Part shown: positions 46,001-56,004 of the stretch, piece by piece | Layout: each line of letters opens with the position of its first letter | Position numbering within the stretch: the first letter of the stretch is position 1 | Source: Mesostigma viride | Lineage: Eukaryota; Streptophyta; Mesostigmatophyceae; Mesostigmatales; Mesostigmataceae | NCBI GenBank assembly: GCA_009746045.1 | Contig: RPFO01001162.1 | Location: 836,478-900,477 of the forward strand | Direction of reading: 5' to 3' | DNA length: 64,000 bases | The notes under the pieces: generated by a model | Seen by the model: only the letters and a program-made list of their open reading frames with translations | Databases searched by the model: none | Told to the model about the DNA's origin: nothing | Translations under genes and position numbers: made by a program

Positions 46001-49000
46001 TGTAGGACATGGGGTGGGCGGTGGGGTGGTGTAGGGCATGGGTGGGCGGTGGGGTGGTGTAGGACATGGGGTGGGCGGTGGGGTGGTGTAGGACATGGGG
46101 TGGGCGGTGGGGTGGTGTAGGACATGGGGTGGGCAGTGGGGTGGTGTAGGACATGGGGTGGGCGGTGGGGTGGTGTAGGACATGGGGTGGGCGGTGGGGT
46201 GGTGTAGGGCATGGGGTGGGCGGTGGGGTGGGCGGTGGGGAGGGGAGACTGACCCATGGTGGGCGGCCGCTCAAGGTGTTGGGTGCGTGGGGGTGGGGGG
46301 GGCTTACAGATGTGGGGGGGGTGGAGGCACGCGCGCGGGGGGGGGGGGGGGGATGGATGTGTGAGTGGGGTATCTGCATGGGGTTTGGAATGGGGTTGCG
46401 GTACATTTCTGTTTTGGTCCCATGGGAGTGGTAAGATGACGGGTGCCAGTGGTAAGGGTGACGGGATGCAGAGATAGTTGAGGTATGGATCTGCCCGGGT
46501 GCAGGCTCTTTTGCCTGGTGGCTTTGGTATGTGCGGGCGTTTTCCTTGTCAAAGGCATGGGGTGCTCTTCCTTGGTGACGGTGTTCTAATGATGAGGCTA
46601 TGCCGGTGGCATCTTGTTTTGTTCGTTTCTTTCCCGCCTTAAACCAGGGGAGCTGGACAAACCCTTTCCTCGTCATTCACGACCATGCGTGTGAGGCAGC
46701 GCGCGCTTGCATGGCCTGGCCCTTCCCTCCCGCACTGTGCTTGCACGCTCACGCGCATTTGTCTGGTCCCTCATACCCCTGCGGCCGCTCGCACCCCTTC
46801 CTGCCTGCCTGCGTCTTTCGCGTGGTGTCTCGTGGGGTGCATCTCCGGTTTGTCAACATGCCGACATGCTGACATTCCGACAAACCGCGCATCCCACTTG
46901 GGTGCACGCTACCTGGGTGGCCAATCTCACGGTGGCGGTGGCGTTGCGTCTGCCAGGACCAAGCGGCCCGAGTTTGCAGCGTGGCTGCTGGAGGTGAAGA
47001 GTGTAAGTGAATACTAGAATTGCATGGCTGCTGGAGGCGAAGAGTGTAAGTGAATACTAGAATTGCATGGCTGCTGGAGGTGAAGAGTGTAAGCGATTGC
47101 TGCCCCGCCATGCGTGTGTGATGGCCATGATCGTATGGGGATTCCGGGCGCCCGTCCACCCCTACCTTTCCTGACAGCCTCGTTGCCCCACGGGTCCTGT
47201 TTGGGCACCGCTGACACCACCCACCTCACCTGTTCCGAGAGCAGTGGCCACCACCTGCAGGAGAGCTAGGGCTAGGCCCCCCCCCCCTCGCAATACCTCG
47301 CGTTGGGCATGGTCATGCGCACACGCTAGTATCGCAAGCAACGGTCATGCGCACTCGCAAGCAATCTCAGGGGTGGCTGCATCGCCATGCGACCGTGGGT
47401 GCATCCAGCACGTGCGTGTGCAACGTGGCGGATGGTGGGGCAAGGGTCTGGGTCTGCAACGTAGCCGTGACAGATGCTCTGTTACTTTGCTGTGACAGAT
47501 GCTTGTTGCAACTTTGCTGTGACAGATGCTTGTTGCAACTTTGCTGTGACAGATGCTTGTTGCAACTTTGGAGTGACGGATGCTGATTGCAACTTGGCTG
47601 TGACGCATGCTTGCTGCCAATTTCCGGTCGGTGTGGGGGCAGATCAACATCGAGACGCTGCCAAGTGGCGAGGAGAAGGCCTACTTCAAGGACTACATGG
47701 AGGACTACAACACCGCCACCATGCCCAGCCGCAAGTGAGTCCCACAAGACTGTGGGGGCGGTGTGGGGGCATCATGGTTGCCCCCTCCCTGTGCCCCCAG
47801 CAACGTGTGTGCATGTTTTCCAGGGCTCGCGGCAGCAGCTCTTTCGAGCGGCAGGGGTGGCATTGCGTGGGCATGGGTGGCTACTTTGGTGACATCTAGT
47901 TCATGCACCCATGACTTGAGGGGCTGTGCTGGTTTGTGCATGACACCCTCGCCGCTCAGTCTTGTTTGCTTTTTGTGGTTGCTGCTCAGTCTTGTTTGCT
48001 TTTTGTGCTTGCTGCTCAGTCTTGTTTGCTTTTTGTGCTTGCTGCACAGCCTTGTTTGTTTTCCCAAACACGACACCCCAGGGACCCGTCGTTCTCCATC
48101 CCCATCACCCCACCCTTTGGCCTACTTTCCTAGCCCTGGAAGGTTTTTGTGTTGCTGTGCTGACCCAAACGTGGACTCTGATTCCGCAGTCCCCTCCGTC
48201 CACTCCCCCGCCACATCCCCTCCGTCCCCTCCCCCGGCACCTCCCTCCCGTCCCCTCCCCCGCCACATCCCCTCCGTCCCCTCCCCCGCCACCTCCCCTC
48301 CGTCCCCTCCCCCGCCACCTCCCCTCCGTCCCCTCCCCCGCCACCTCCCCTCCGTCCCCTCCCCCGCCACCTCCCCTCCGTCCCCTCCCCCGCCACCTCC
48401 CCTCCGTCCCCGCACCTGGCGTTATCCCCCACCCACCCACCACCCACCCCGTGCCGCGCACAGGTATTACAACATGGAGAAGTGGGACCAGGAGGTGCGC
48501 TACAAGGAGATGCTCAAGGGCAAGAAGGCACTCGCCACGGGCAAGCCGGGCGTGGTGCGCACCGAGTTCAACGACGAGGCCGAGCGGCGGTGAGGGGGGT
48601 GGATGTGCTGCTGTCATGGTGTAGGGGTGGCGTGGGTGCGTGGGTGGGTGGGTATGGCCTAACGGCAGTAAGCGGGGCAGGGAGGGGAGTGGGCTAGCGA
48701 CGGACGGGGGTGGGGGGAGTGATTGTGTAACTGTTGAGTGGTAAGGGGGGGGGGGGGGGGGGGAGAGGGCAGAGCGGCTGTAGGGAGATTGGGTGGGCCG
48801 GTCATGACCAAATGGTGGCGTGCGCGAGGTTATGGTGGAGTGGTTAGTGGTGGGTTTGGGGGGGGCATGCCGTGGGCCGGTCATATGCCGTGGGGGGGGG
48901 GGAGCTCAGGCGTGGGGAGATGTGGGGCCTGTTACGCCTAGACCCTGCGTCCAAGTGTCCTGGCAGTTCAAAATGGTCCACTTATCTGGCTGTGGAAGCA

Positions 49001-52000
49001 TGGCTGGGTTGGTAGCACCCGGTGGCCCTGTGACACCGTGATGAGAAACTGGGTGAAGGCTCACTACGAGGCCACCACGGTTGCGAAAGTTGGTAGGCTG
49101 CCCGTCCACCTCATGTGTGGGTGCCCTTGTGTGCTCGTGTCGTGTGCACTAACCTGTATCCTGCCCTTGTGTGCTCATGCCGTGCGCCAGTGCGGAGATC
49201 CAGCGGCTGCGTGACCAGCGGCGACGCGAGGAGGAGCGGCAGCTGATGGCCGGCATGGACCGCGACAAGGTTGGTGGACGCGTGGGGGAGTAGGTGGTAC
49301 TAGGAGAGTGAGGGCATGCCGCTGGGAGGACGGTAGCCTGGCCGTGTGAGATGGTGGCATCGCAGGCGGGAAGGACGGTAGCCTGGCCGTGTGAGATTGT
49401 GGCATCGCAGGCGGGAAGGATGGTAGCCTGGCCGTGTGAGATGGTGGCATCGCAGGCGGGAAGGATGGTAGCCTGGCCTTGTGAGATGGTGGCATCGCAG
49501 GCGGGAAGGACGGTAGCCTGGCCGTGTGAGATGGTGGCATCGCAGGCGGGAAGGACGGTAGCCTGGCCGTGTGAGATGGTGGCATCGCAGGCGGGAAGGA
49601 TGGTAGCCTGGCCGTGTGAGATGGTGGCATCGCAGGCGGGAAGGATGGTAGCCTGGCCGTGTGAGATGGTGGCATCGCAGGCGGGAAGGATGGTAGCCTG
49701 GCCGTGTGAGATGGTGGCATCGCAGGCGGGAAGGATGGTAGCCTGGCCGTGTGAGATGGTGGCATCGCAGGCGGGAAGGACGGTAGCCTGGCCGTGTGAG
49801 ATGGTGGCATCGCAGGCGGGAAGGATGGTAGCCTGGCCGTGTGAGATGGTGGCATCGCAGGCGGGAAGGATGGTAGCCTGGCCGTGTGAGATGGTGGCAT
49901 CGCAGGCGGGAAGGATGGTAGCCTGGCCGTGTGAGATGGTGGCATCGCAGGCGGGAAGGATGGTAGCCTGGCCGTGTGAGATTGTGGCATCACAGGCGGG
50001 AAGGACGGTAGCCTGGCCGTGTGAGATGGTGGCATCGCGGGCGGGAAGGATGGTAGCCTGGCCGTGTGAGATGGTGGCATCGCAGGCGGGAAGGATGGTA
50101 GCCTGGCCGTGTGAGATGGTGGCATCGCAGGCGGGAAGGATGGTAGCCTGGCCGTGTGAGATGGTGGCATCGCAGGCGGGAAGGATGGTAGCCTGGCCGT
50201 GTGAGATGGTGGCATCGCAGGCGGGAAGGATGGTAGCCTGGCCGTGTGAGATGGTGGCATCGCAGGCGGGAAGGATGGTAGCCTGGCCGTGTGAGATGGT
50301 GGCATCGCAGGCGGGAAGGATGGTAGCTTGGCCGTGTGAGATGGTGGCATCGCAGGCCGGGGGGATGGTAGCCTGGCCGTGTGAGATGGTGGCATCGCAG
50401 GCGGGAAGGATGGTAGCTTGGCCGTGTGAGATGGTGGCATCGCAGGCCGGGGGATGGTAGCCTGGCCGTGTGAGATGGTGGCATCGCAGGCGGGAAGGAT
50501 GGTAGCCTGGCCGTGTGAGATGGTGGCATCGCAGGCGGGAAGGATGGTAGCCTGGCCGTGTGAGATGGTGGCATCGCAGGCGGGAAGGATGGTAGCCTGG
50601 CCGTGTGAGATGGTGGCATCGCAGGCGGGAAGGATGGTAGCCTGGCCGTGTGAGATGGTGGCATCGCAGGCGGGAAGGATGGTAGCCTGGCCGTGTGAGA
50701 TGGTGGCATCGCAGGCGGGAAGGATGGTAGCCTGGCCGTGTGAGATGGTGGCATCGCAGGCGGGAAGGATGGTAGCCTGGCCGTGTGAGATGGTGGCATC
50801 GCAGGCGGGAAGGATGGTAGCCTGGCCGTGTGAGATGGTGGCATCGCAGGCGGGGAGGATGGTAGCTTGGCCGTGTGAGATGGTGGCATCGCAGGCGGGA
50901 AGGATGGTAGCCTGGCCGTGTGAGATGGTGGCATCGCAGGCGGGAAGGATGGTAGCCTGGCCGCGTGAGATGGTGGCATCGCAGGCGGGAAGGATGGTAG
51001 CCTGGCCGTGTGAGATGGTGGCATCGCAGGCGGGAAGGATGGTAGCCTGGCCGTGTGAGATGGTGGCATCGCAGGCGGGAAGGATGGTAGCCTGGCCGTG
51101 TGAGATGGTGGCATCGCAGGCGGGAAGGATGGTAGCCTGGCCGTGTGAGATGGTGGCATCGCAGGCGGGAAGGATGGTAGCCTGGCCGTGTGAGATGGTG
51201 GCATCGCAGGCGGGAAGGATGGTAGCCTGGCCGTGTGAGATTGTGGCATCACAGGCGGGAAGGACGGTAGCCTGGCCGTGTGAGATGGTGGCATCGCGGG
51301 CGGGAAGGATGGTAGCCTGGCCGTGTGAGATGGTGGCATCGCAGGCGGGAAGGATGGTAGCCTGGCCGTGTGAGATGGTGGCATCGCAGGCGGGAAGGAT
51401 GGTAGCCTGGCCGTGTGAGATGGTGGCATCGCAGGCGGGAAGGATGGTAGCCTGGCCGTGTGAGATGGTGGCATCGCAGGCGGGAAGGATGGTAGCCTGG
51501 CCGTGTGAGATGGTGGCATCGCAGGCGGGGAGGATGGTAGCCTGGCCGTGTGAGATGGTGGCATCGCAGGCGGGGAGGATGGTAGCCTGGCCGTGTGAGA
51601 TGGTGGCATCGCAGGCGGGAAGGATGGTAGCCTGGCCGTGTGAGATGGTGGCATCGCAGGCGGGAAGGATGGTAGCTTGGCCGTGTGAGATGGTGGCATC
51701 GCAGGCGGGAAGGATGGTAGCCTGGCCGTGTGAGATGGTGGCATCGCAGGCGGGAAGGATGGTAGCCTGGCCGTGTGAGATGGTGGCATCGCAGGCGGGA
51801 AGGATGGTAGCCTGGCCGTGTGAGATGGTGGCATCGCAGGCGGGAAGGATGGTAGCCTGGCCGTGTGAGATGGTGGCATCGCAGGCGGGAAGGATGGTAG
51901 CCTGGCCGTGTGAGATGGTGGCATCGCAGGCGGGAAGGATGGTAGCCTGGCCGTGTGAGATGGTGGCATCGCAGGCGGGGAGGATGGTAGCTTGGCCGTG

Positions 52001-54099
52001 TGAGATGGTGGCATCGCAGGCGGGAAGGATGGTAGCCTGGCCGTGTGAGATGGTGGCATCGCAGGCGGGAAGGATGGTAGCCTGGCCGCGTGAGATGGTG
52101 GCATCGCAGGCGGGAAGGATGGTAGCCTGGCCGTGTGAGATGGTGGCATCGCAGGCGGGAAGGATGGTAGCCTGGCCGTGTGAGATGGTGGCATCGCAGG
52201 CGGGAAGGATGGTAGCCTGGCCGTGTGAGATGGTGGCATCGCAGGCGGGAAGGATGGTAGCCTGGCCGTGTGAGATGGTGGCATCGCAGGCGGGAAGGAT
52301 GGTAGCCTGGCCGTGTGAGATGGTGGCATCGCAGGCGGGAAGGATGGTAGCCTGGCCGTGTGAGATGGTGGCATCGCAGGCGGGAAGGATGGTAGCCTGG
52401 CCGTGTGAGATGGTGGCATCGCAGGCGGGAAGGATGGTAGCCTGGCCGTGTGAGATGGTGGCATCGCAGGCGGGAAGGATGGTAGCCTGGCCGTGTGAGA
52501 TGGTGGCATCGCAGGCGGGAAGGATGGTAGCCTGGCCGTGTGAGATGGTGGCATCGCAGGCGGGAAGGATGGTAGCCTGGCCGTGTGAGATGGTGGCATC
52601 GCAGGCGGGAAGGATGGTAGCCTGGCCGTGTGAGATTGTGGCATCGCAGGCCGGGAGGATGGTAGCCTGGCCTTGTGAGATGGTGGCATCGCAGGCCGGG
52701 AGGATGGTAGCCTGGCCGTGTGAGATGGTGGCATCGCAGGCCGGGGGATGGTAGCCTGGCCGTGTGAGATTGTGGCATCACAGGCCGGGAGGATGGTAGC
52801 CTGGCCTTGTGAGATGGTGGCATCGCAGGCGGGAAGGATGGTAGCCTGGCCGTGTGAGATTGTGGCATCGCAGGCGGGAAGGATGGTAGCCTGGCCGTGT
52901 GAGATGGTGGCATCGCAGGCCGGGAGGATGGTAGCCTGGCCGTGTGAGATGGTGGCATCGCAGGCCGGGAGGATGGTAGCCTGGCCGTGTGAGATTGTGG
53001 CATCACAGGCCGGGAGGATGGTAGCCTGGCCTTGTGAGATGGTGGCATCGCAGGCCGGGAGGATGGTAGCCTGGCCTTGTGAGATGGTGGCATCGCAGGC
53101 GGGAAGGATGGTAGCTTGTCCGTGTGAGATGGTGGCATCGCAGGCCGGGGGGATGGTAGCCTGGCCGTGTGAGATGGTGGCATCGCAGGCCGGGAGGATG
53201 GTAGCCTGCCGTGTGACTTTGTCAGCTGCCATACACGGCGACGCATGCGGAGTGGTGAGCAATATGTCGGCGGATATGCTGACGTATTTATGACGTGGGT
53301 TCCAGCCACGCCCTTGTAGACGTGCACGGCTGCGCTGGGTGGTGCCTCGTCCTGCCCTAAGCCCTTTATGCCTCCCTATTCTTCTGCCCTATTTTGCTGC
53401 ATCGCTTTCCCTTCTGGTTTGTCCTCCCCTGCTCGCGCCACACATGCTTGCTCTTGCTGCCGCCTCTTTACCCCCACTCCCCCTTATCCACACGTGTGTG
53501 TCATCCCTGGCCCTTTCCCACACGCATGTTTCTGCCCTTCCCCACGCACACATTTTCTCCCTTGTCCTCCCCACGTGCTCACTTGCCCTGTGTGCGTGCC
53601 CTTTGGTTGTGTGCTCACCCATGGCCCCGTGCCCACACGCCCGCCCTTCTCCCCTCGCCCCCCTCGCCGCGATTCCACGTCGACCGCATCCTCCTTGACC
53701 AGATCGCGGAGATGAAGGCGCAGCAACAGCTCAAGGACGACATGCAGTACCACTACAAGACGGGCAACCTGGAGGTGAGGCGTAATACAGTAAACAGGCA
53801 TGCTAGGGCCGCTGTTTATAGAGTTGCAGGACAGGAGCGGAGTCGTGGTGACATGCATTTGTGCTACAGGCGGGATACATGGAGGTGAAAGGGGCAAAGT
53901 GCGGTCTCACAGCTTGATGTTTGGTGAGGCGAATGGCGTCGGGACGCCAGGTGTCATCATGATCCCGGATTGTCCTCTGCAGCCTCTCGGAGGGCATCGG
54001 TTTACAGGTTTTTGTTCTGTTTTGGTTGCCCCATCCCTCACTACTCACCTGCCCACCCACCCACGCCCTGCACGCACGCCCGAACGCCCACCCACACAC

Positions 54100-54149
<50 letters not shown>

Positions 54150-54385
54150 CCGCCCGCCCGCCCGCCCGCCCGCCCGCCCGCCCGCCCGCCCGCCCGCCCG
54201 CCGCCCGCCCGCCCGCCCACCCGCCCACCCGCCCGCCCACCCACCCACCCACCCACCCACCCACCCACGCTTCCATGTGTCGCTGCCACCACCCATGTCT
54301 GTGCGTGCCTCCACAGGCTGCGATGACCATCCAAAAAAGACTTGCGCCAGACGAGCCGGGGGCCAAGATCTACACGCACAAGTAG
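43003..54385 (+). CDS. Nuclear-type RD/RS/Lys-rich protein with conserved C-terminal module (7 exons)
   Basis: Exons 43003-44030, 46957-47002, 47643-47734, 48464-48589, 49191-49269, 53703-53774, 54317-54385 give exactly 1,512 nt: 503 aa plus TAG. All junctions are GT-AG and in phase. Residues about 40-125 are Arg/Asp dipeptide repeats (RDRDRDRDRDRD), about 205-275 are Ser/Asp/Gly repeats (GSDSSGSDSESD), and about 275-325 are Lys-rich (KKKRKKHKKDKGKE). The C-terminal ~175 residues look folded and conserved: SRWGKYGIIKETDMW, KRPEFAAWLLEVK, GEEKAYFKDYMEDYNTATMP, RKYYNMEKW, EFNDEAERR, QQQLKDDMQYHYKTGNLE, and AAMTIQKRLAPDE at the end. I recall this module from uncharacterised plant and animal proteins but cannot name the family. 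RD/RS tracts are typical of nuclear RNA-processing factors; that role is inferred. About 87% of the gene is intron, mostly satellites. Confidence 0.85.
44168..46240 (+). repeat. 29-bp G-rich minisatellite in intron 1, about 71 copies
   Basis: The unit contains GGACATGGGGTGGGCGGTGG and GGTGGTGTA; period is 29 (for example 44231 to 44260). Variants are GGAC/GGGC at the start and CGGT/CAGT in the middle. Two blocks about 585 bp apart share the same order of variants and the odd unit GGGTTGGTGGGGG (near 45200 and 45785), showing higher-order duplication. Minus-strand frames through it code only for His/Pro/Thr/Ser-rich repeats. Confidence 0.97.
46981..47095 (+). repeat. 43-bp triplication of the exon 2 / intron 2 boundary
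   Basis: GGCTGCTGGAGGTGAAGAGT|GTAAGT, the end of exon 2 with its donor, is repeated twice more at 43-bp spacing. Donors lie at 47003, 47046 and 47089 (the last reads GTAAGC). An in-frame TAG lies 10-12 nt beyond the first donor, so use of the later donors would truncate the protein. Confidence 0.95.
47484..47600 (+). repeat. Intron 2 tandem repeat, about 27 bp x 4
   Basis: TTGCTGTGACAGATGCTTGT recurs with slight variation four times before the acceptor of exon 3 (47643). Confidence 0.85.
47954..48065 (+). repeat. Intron 3 tandem repeat, 30 bp x 4
   Basis: GCTCAGTCTTGTTTGCTTTT recurs at 30-bp spacing from 47954. The last unit has CACAGC in place of CTCAGT. Confidence 0.88.
48190..48415 (+). 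repeat. Intron 3 C-rich tandem repeat, about 26 bp x 9
   Basis: CCCCTCCGTCCCCTCCCCCG followed by CCACCT repeats at 26-bp spacing. It forms a long pyrimidine tract shortly before the exon 4 acceptor (48463). Confidence 0.9.
49325..53213 (+). repeat. 45-bp minisatellite in intron 5, about 86 copies
   Basis: The unit contains GATGGTAGCCTGGCCGTGTG, then AGATGGTGGCATCGCAGGCG and GGAAG; period 45. Because 45 is divisible by 3 and several frames lack stops, long open frames appear on both strands (over 1,000 codons on minus). Rare variants recur at 1,125-bp or 1,259-bp spacing, for example TTGTGGCATCACAGG at 49982 and 51241, and CCGCGTGAG at 50961 and 52086, revealing higher-order duplication. Confidence 0.97.
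54105..54268 (+). repeat. Compound microsatellite (CA)n-(CCCG)n-(CCCA)n
   Basis: A CA dinucleotide run (about 54105-54146) passes into CCCG tetramers (about 54147-54216) and CCCA tetramers (about 54217-54268). It lies in intron 6, just upstream of the last exon's acceptor at 54316. Confidence 0.95.
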
Positions 54386-55585
54386 GTAGTGCGTGTAAAT
54401 CTTGTATACTGCGCATACGTATGTGTTGCTAGCACACGCATGGTTGTGCACAAGTACGTGTGTGGCTTGGCGCATGGGAGGCCTTCTGTTGCCTGGAGCG
54501 AAAGCGCCACGCACACGTGACTTGTCGGTAAAAGGGGGATGTCTGCATTTGGGGAATGTGCAGCAGCATGGGCACTGACAGATGACAACGGCATCCCCAT
54601 CCATGAGGTGGAGAGCGGGGGGGATGGGTGGTTACTGATGGCGCTAGGCAGTAAATGTTTGGTATCGGTTTGCCACTAGCGGTGGGACGAGCATTGCTGG
54701 CACAGAGGGCACAAGCAAAGGATTGGATGTACCACATTAGGGAGTGGCTGGGTTGGAGGTGCGAGCCCTGGACCAGGGATGTGGGCGGGGGTGGGCAGGG
54801 GGGGGTGTGGCGCGAACCGCTGCCATTGTTGTTGCCCAATGCAACAAGCAGTGCTCTTTCCCAAAAGAAAAGATATTGAGCATGAGTAGCGTGGCTTGAA
54901 GAGGGTTTTCGGGCAGTCTTTGCCCGTACGTAGCACGGTTACACTTGTGTGGGTAGCAATGGCCGTATACTGTGTGCGTGCTTTCCATGCGCTTGTCCTT
55001 AATTTGCAAGGTGTCCCCCGGGGGGTACTTACCAAAAGCCTGCAAAAACACTTGTTTCTGCGGTTGGCGCGTTGTAAAACTCCTGGGTTGCTCTATCATT
55101 TTCCTTGCAGTGGCTTGCGCACCTTTGTCTTTGCCGCAACTACCTTTGAGGTCACCGGCCATGTGCATGCCCACAAGACATTGTGTGCCTAGGTTTTAGG
55201 TTGGTCCTGCGTCACTATGTTTATTCCTACATCCGCAAGGGTCAGGGTGATACCAGGCCATTTACTTCGCATTACTTTTGTGTGTGCTTCCCTGTCGTTT
55301 TCCTGGATGTTGCCCATGGTCCTTGCTCCTCTGGGATGACACATTCATGTGCAGCAAATAAGCACGACGCATCTCTGTCTCATCCAGATCCTTGGGAAAT
55401 TTTCTGGAGGGCTTTCGTCAATACCAAGACAGTTGCAATCTTTGGACACTTGTCACGGGGTGCTATCAATGAGACAACCAGGCAGACCAGAAATCTGGAG
55501 AATTCGGGCCATGGTAGCTCGAGCCTTCTGTTATCTTATCCACGTTTGTTGAGTCGTCCACGATTATGGAAATGAATGGAGGCAG
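54386..55585. other. 3' flank of the RD/RS gene, no second gene recognised
   Basis: TGTAA occurs at 54394-54398, perhaps too close to the stop, and again near 55075. The latter would give a 3' UTR of about 700 nt. Frames in this stretch (such as 54896-55192) have no recognisable product. Confidence 0.4.
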
Positions 55586-55799
55586 ATGGTACGCAAGGAT
55601 AGATGGCAAGTACTGATGAAGGAGACCACCCCCAAGTCTGTGGGGGCTCCGCGTGTGACCGCATATGGCATTCATAGCGATTCGGGCCGCTGTGCCCGCA
55701 ACCCTGTAACTAGGACCTAGATAGCTTACACCATCCATTCCATCCCATGTTCCCCTCCCACTGAGGACTTATGCTCACGTGACGCAGTCACGTGTCTAT

Positions 55800-55862
<63 letters not shown>
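55586..55862 (+). mobile_element. Family 2 retroelement 3' end, copy 2, with (TAAG)n tail
   Basis: It contains the 45-codon frame 55586-55720 (MVRKDRWQVLMKETTPKSVG...), a short CCATTCCATCCCATG stretch, ACTGAGGACTTATGCTCACG, the hairpin CACGTGAC-GCA-GTCACGTG (55776-55794), and about 16 TAAG units to 55862. It is collinear with 34239-34990. Confidence 0.8.
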
Positions 55863-56004
55863 TGGAAATGAATGGAGTTGGAAATGTGTAGCCTTGTACG
55901 TTCGCATTATAGCTGGCGGTTGTTCAGAGTGAGATTTAGACAGTTTACTGCTAAAAAGCAGCGACTCGTGTGATCAGTAAGTAAGTACTTGTGTGTCATG
56001 CGCA

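Noticed and set aside
42982-46257. 1,091-codon minus-strand frame with His/Pro/Thr repeats
   Set aside because: It runs through the 29-bp satellite and then antisense to the well-supported first exon of the RD/RS gene.
49990-53262. 1,090-codon minus-strand open frame and plus-strand counterparts (50454-52754 and others)
   Set aside because: They are translations of the 45-bp satellite. The period is divisible by 3, so any stop-free frame stays open. The real exons of the RD/RS gene lie on either side.
54896-55192. 98-codon frame after the RD/RS gene
   Set aside because: It probably lies in the 3' UTR or intergenic DNA. The composition is unremarkable and there is no recognisable homology.
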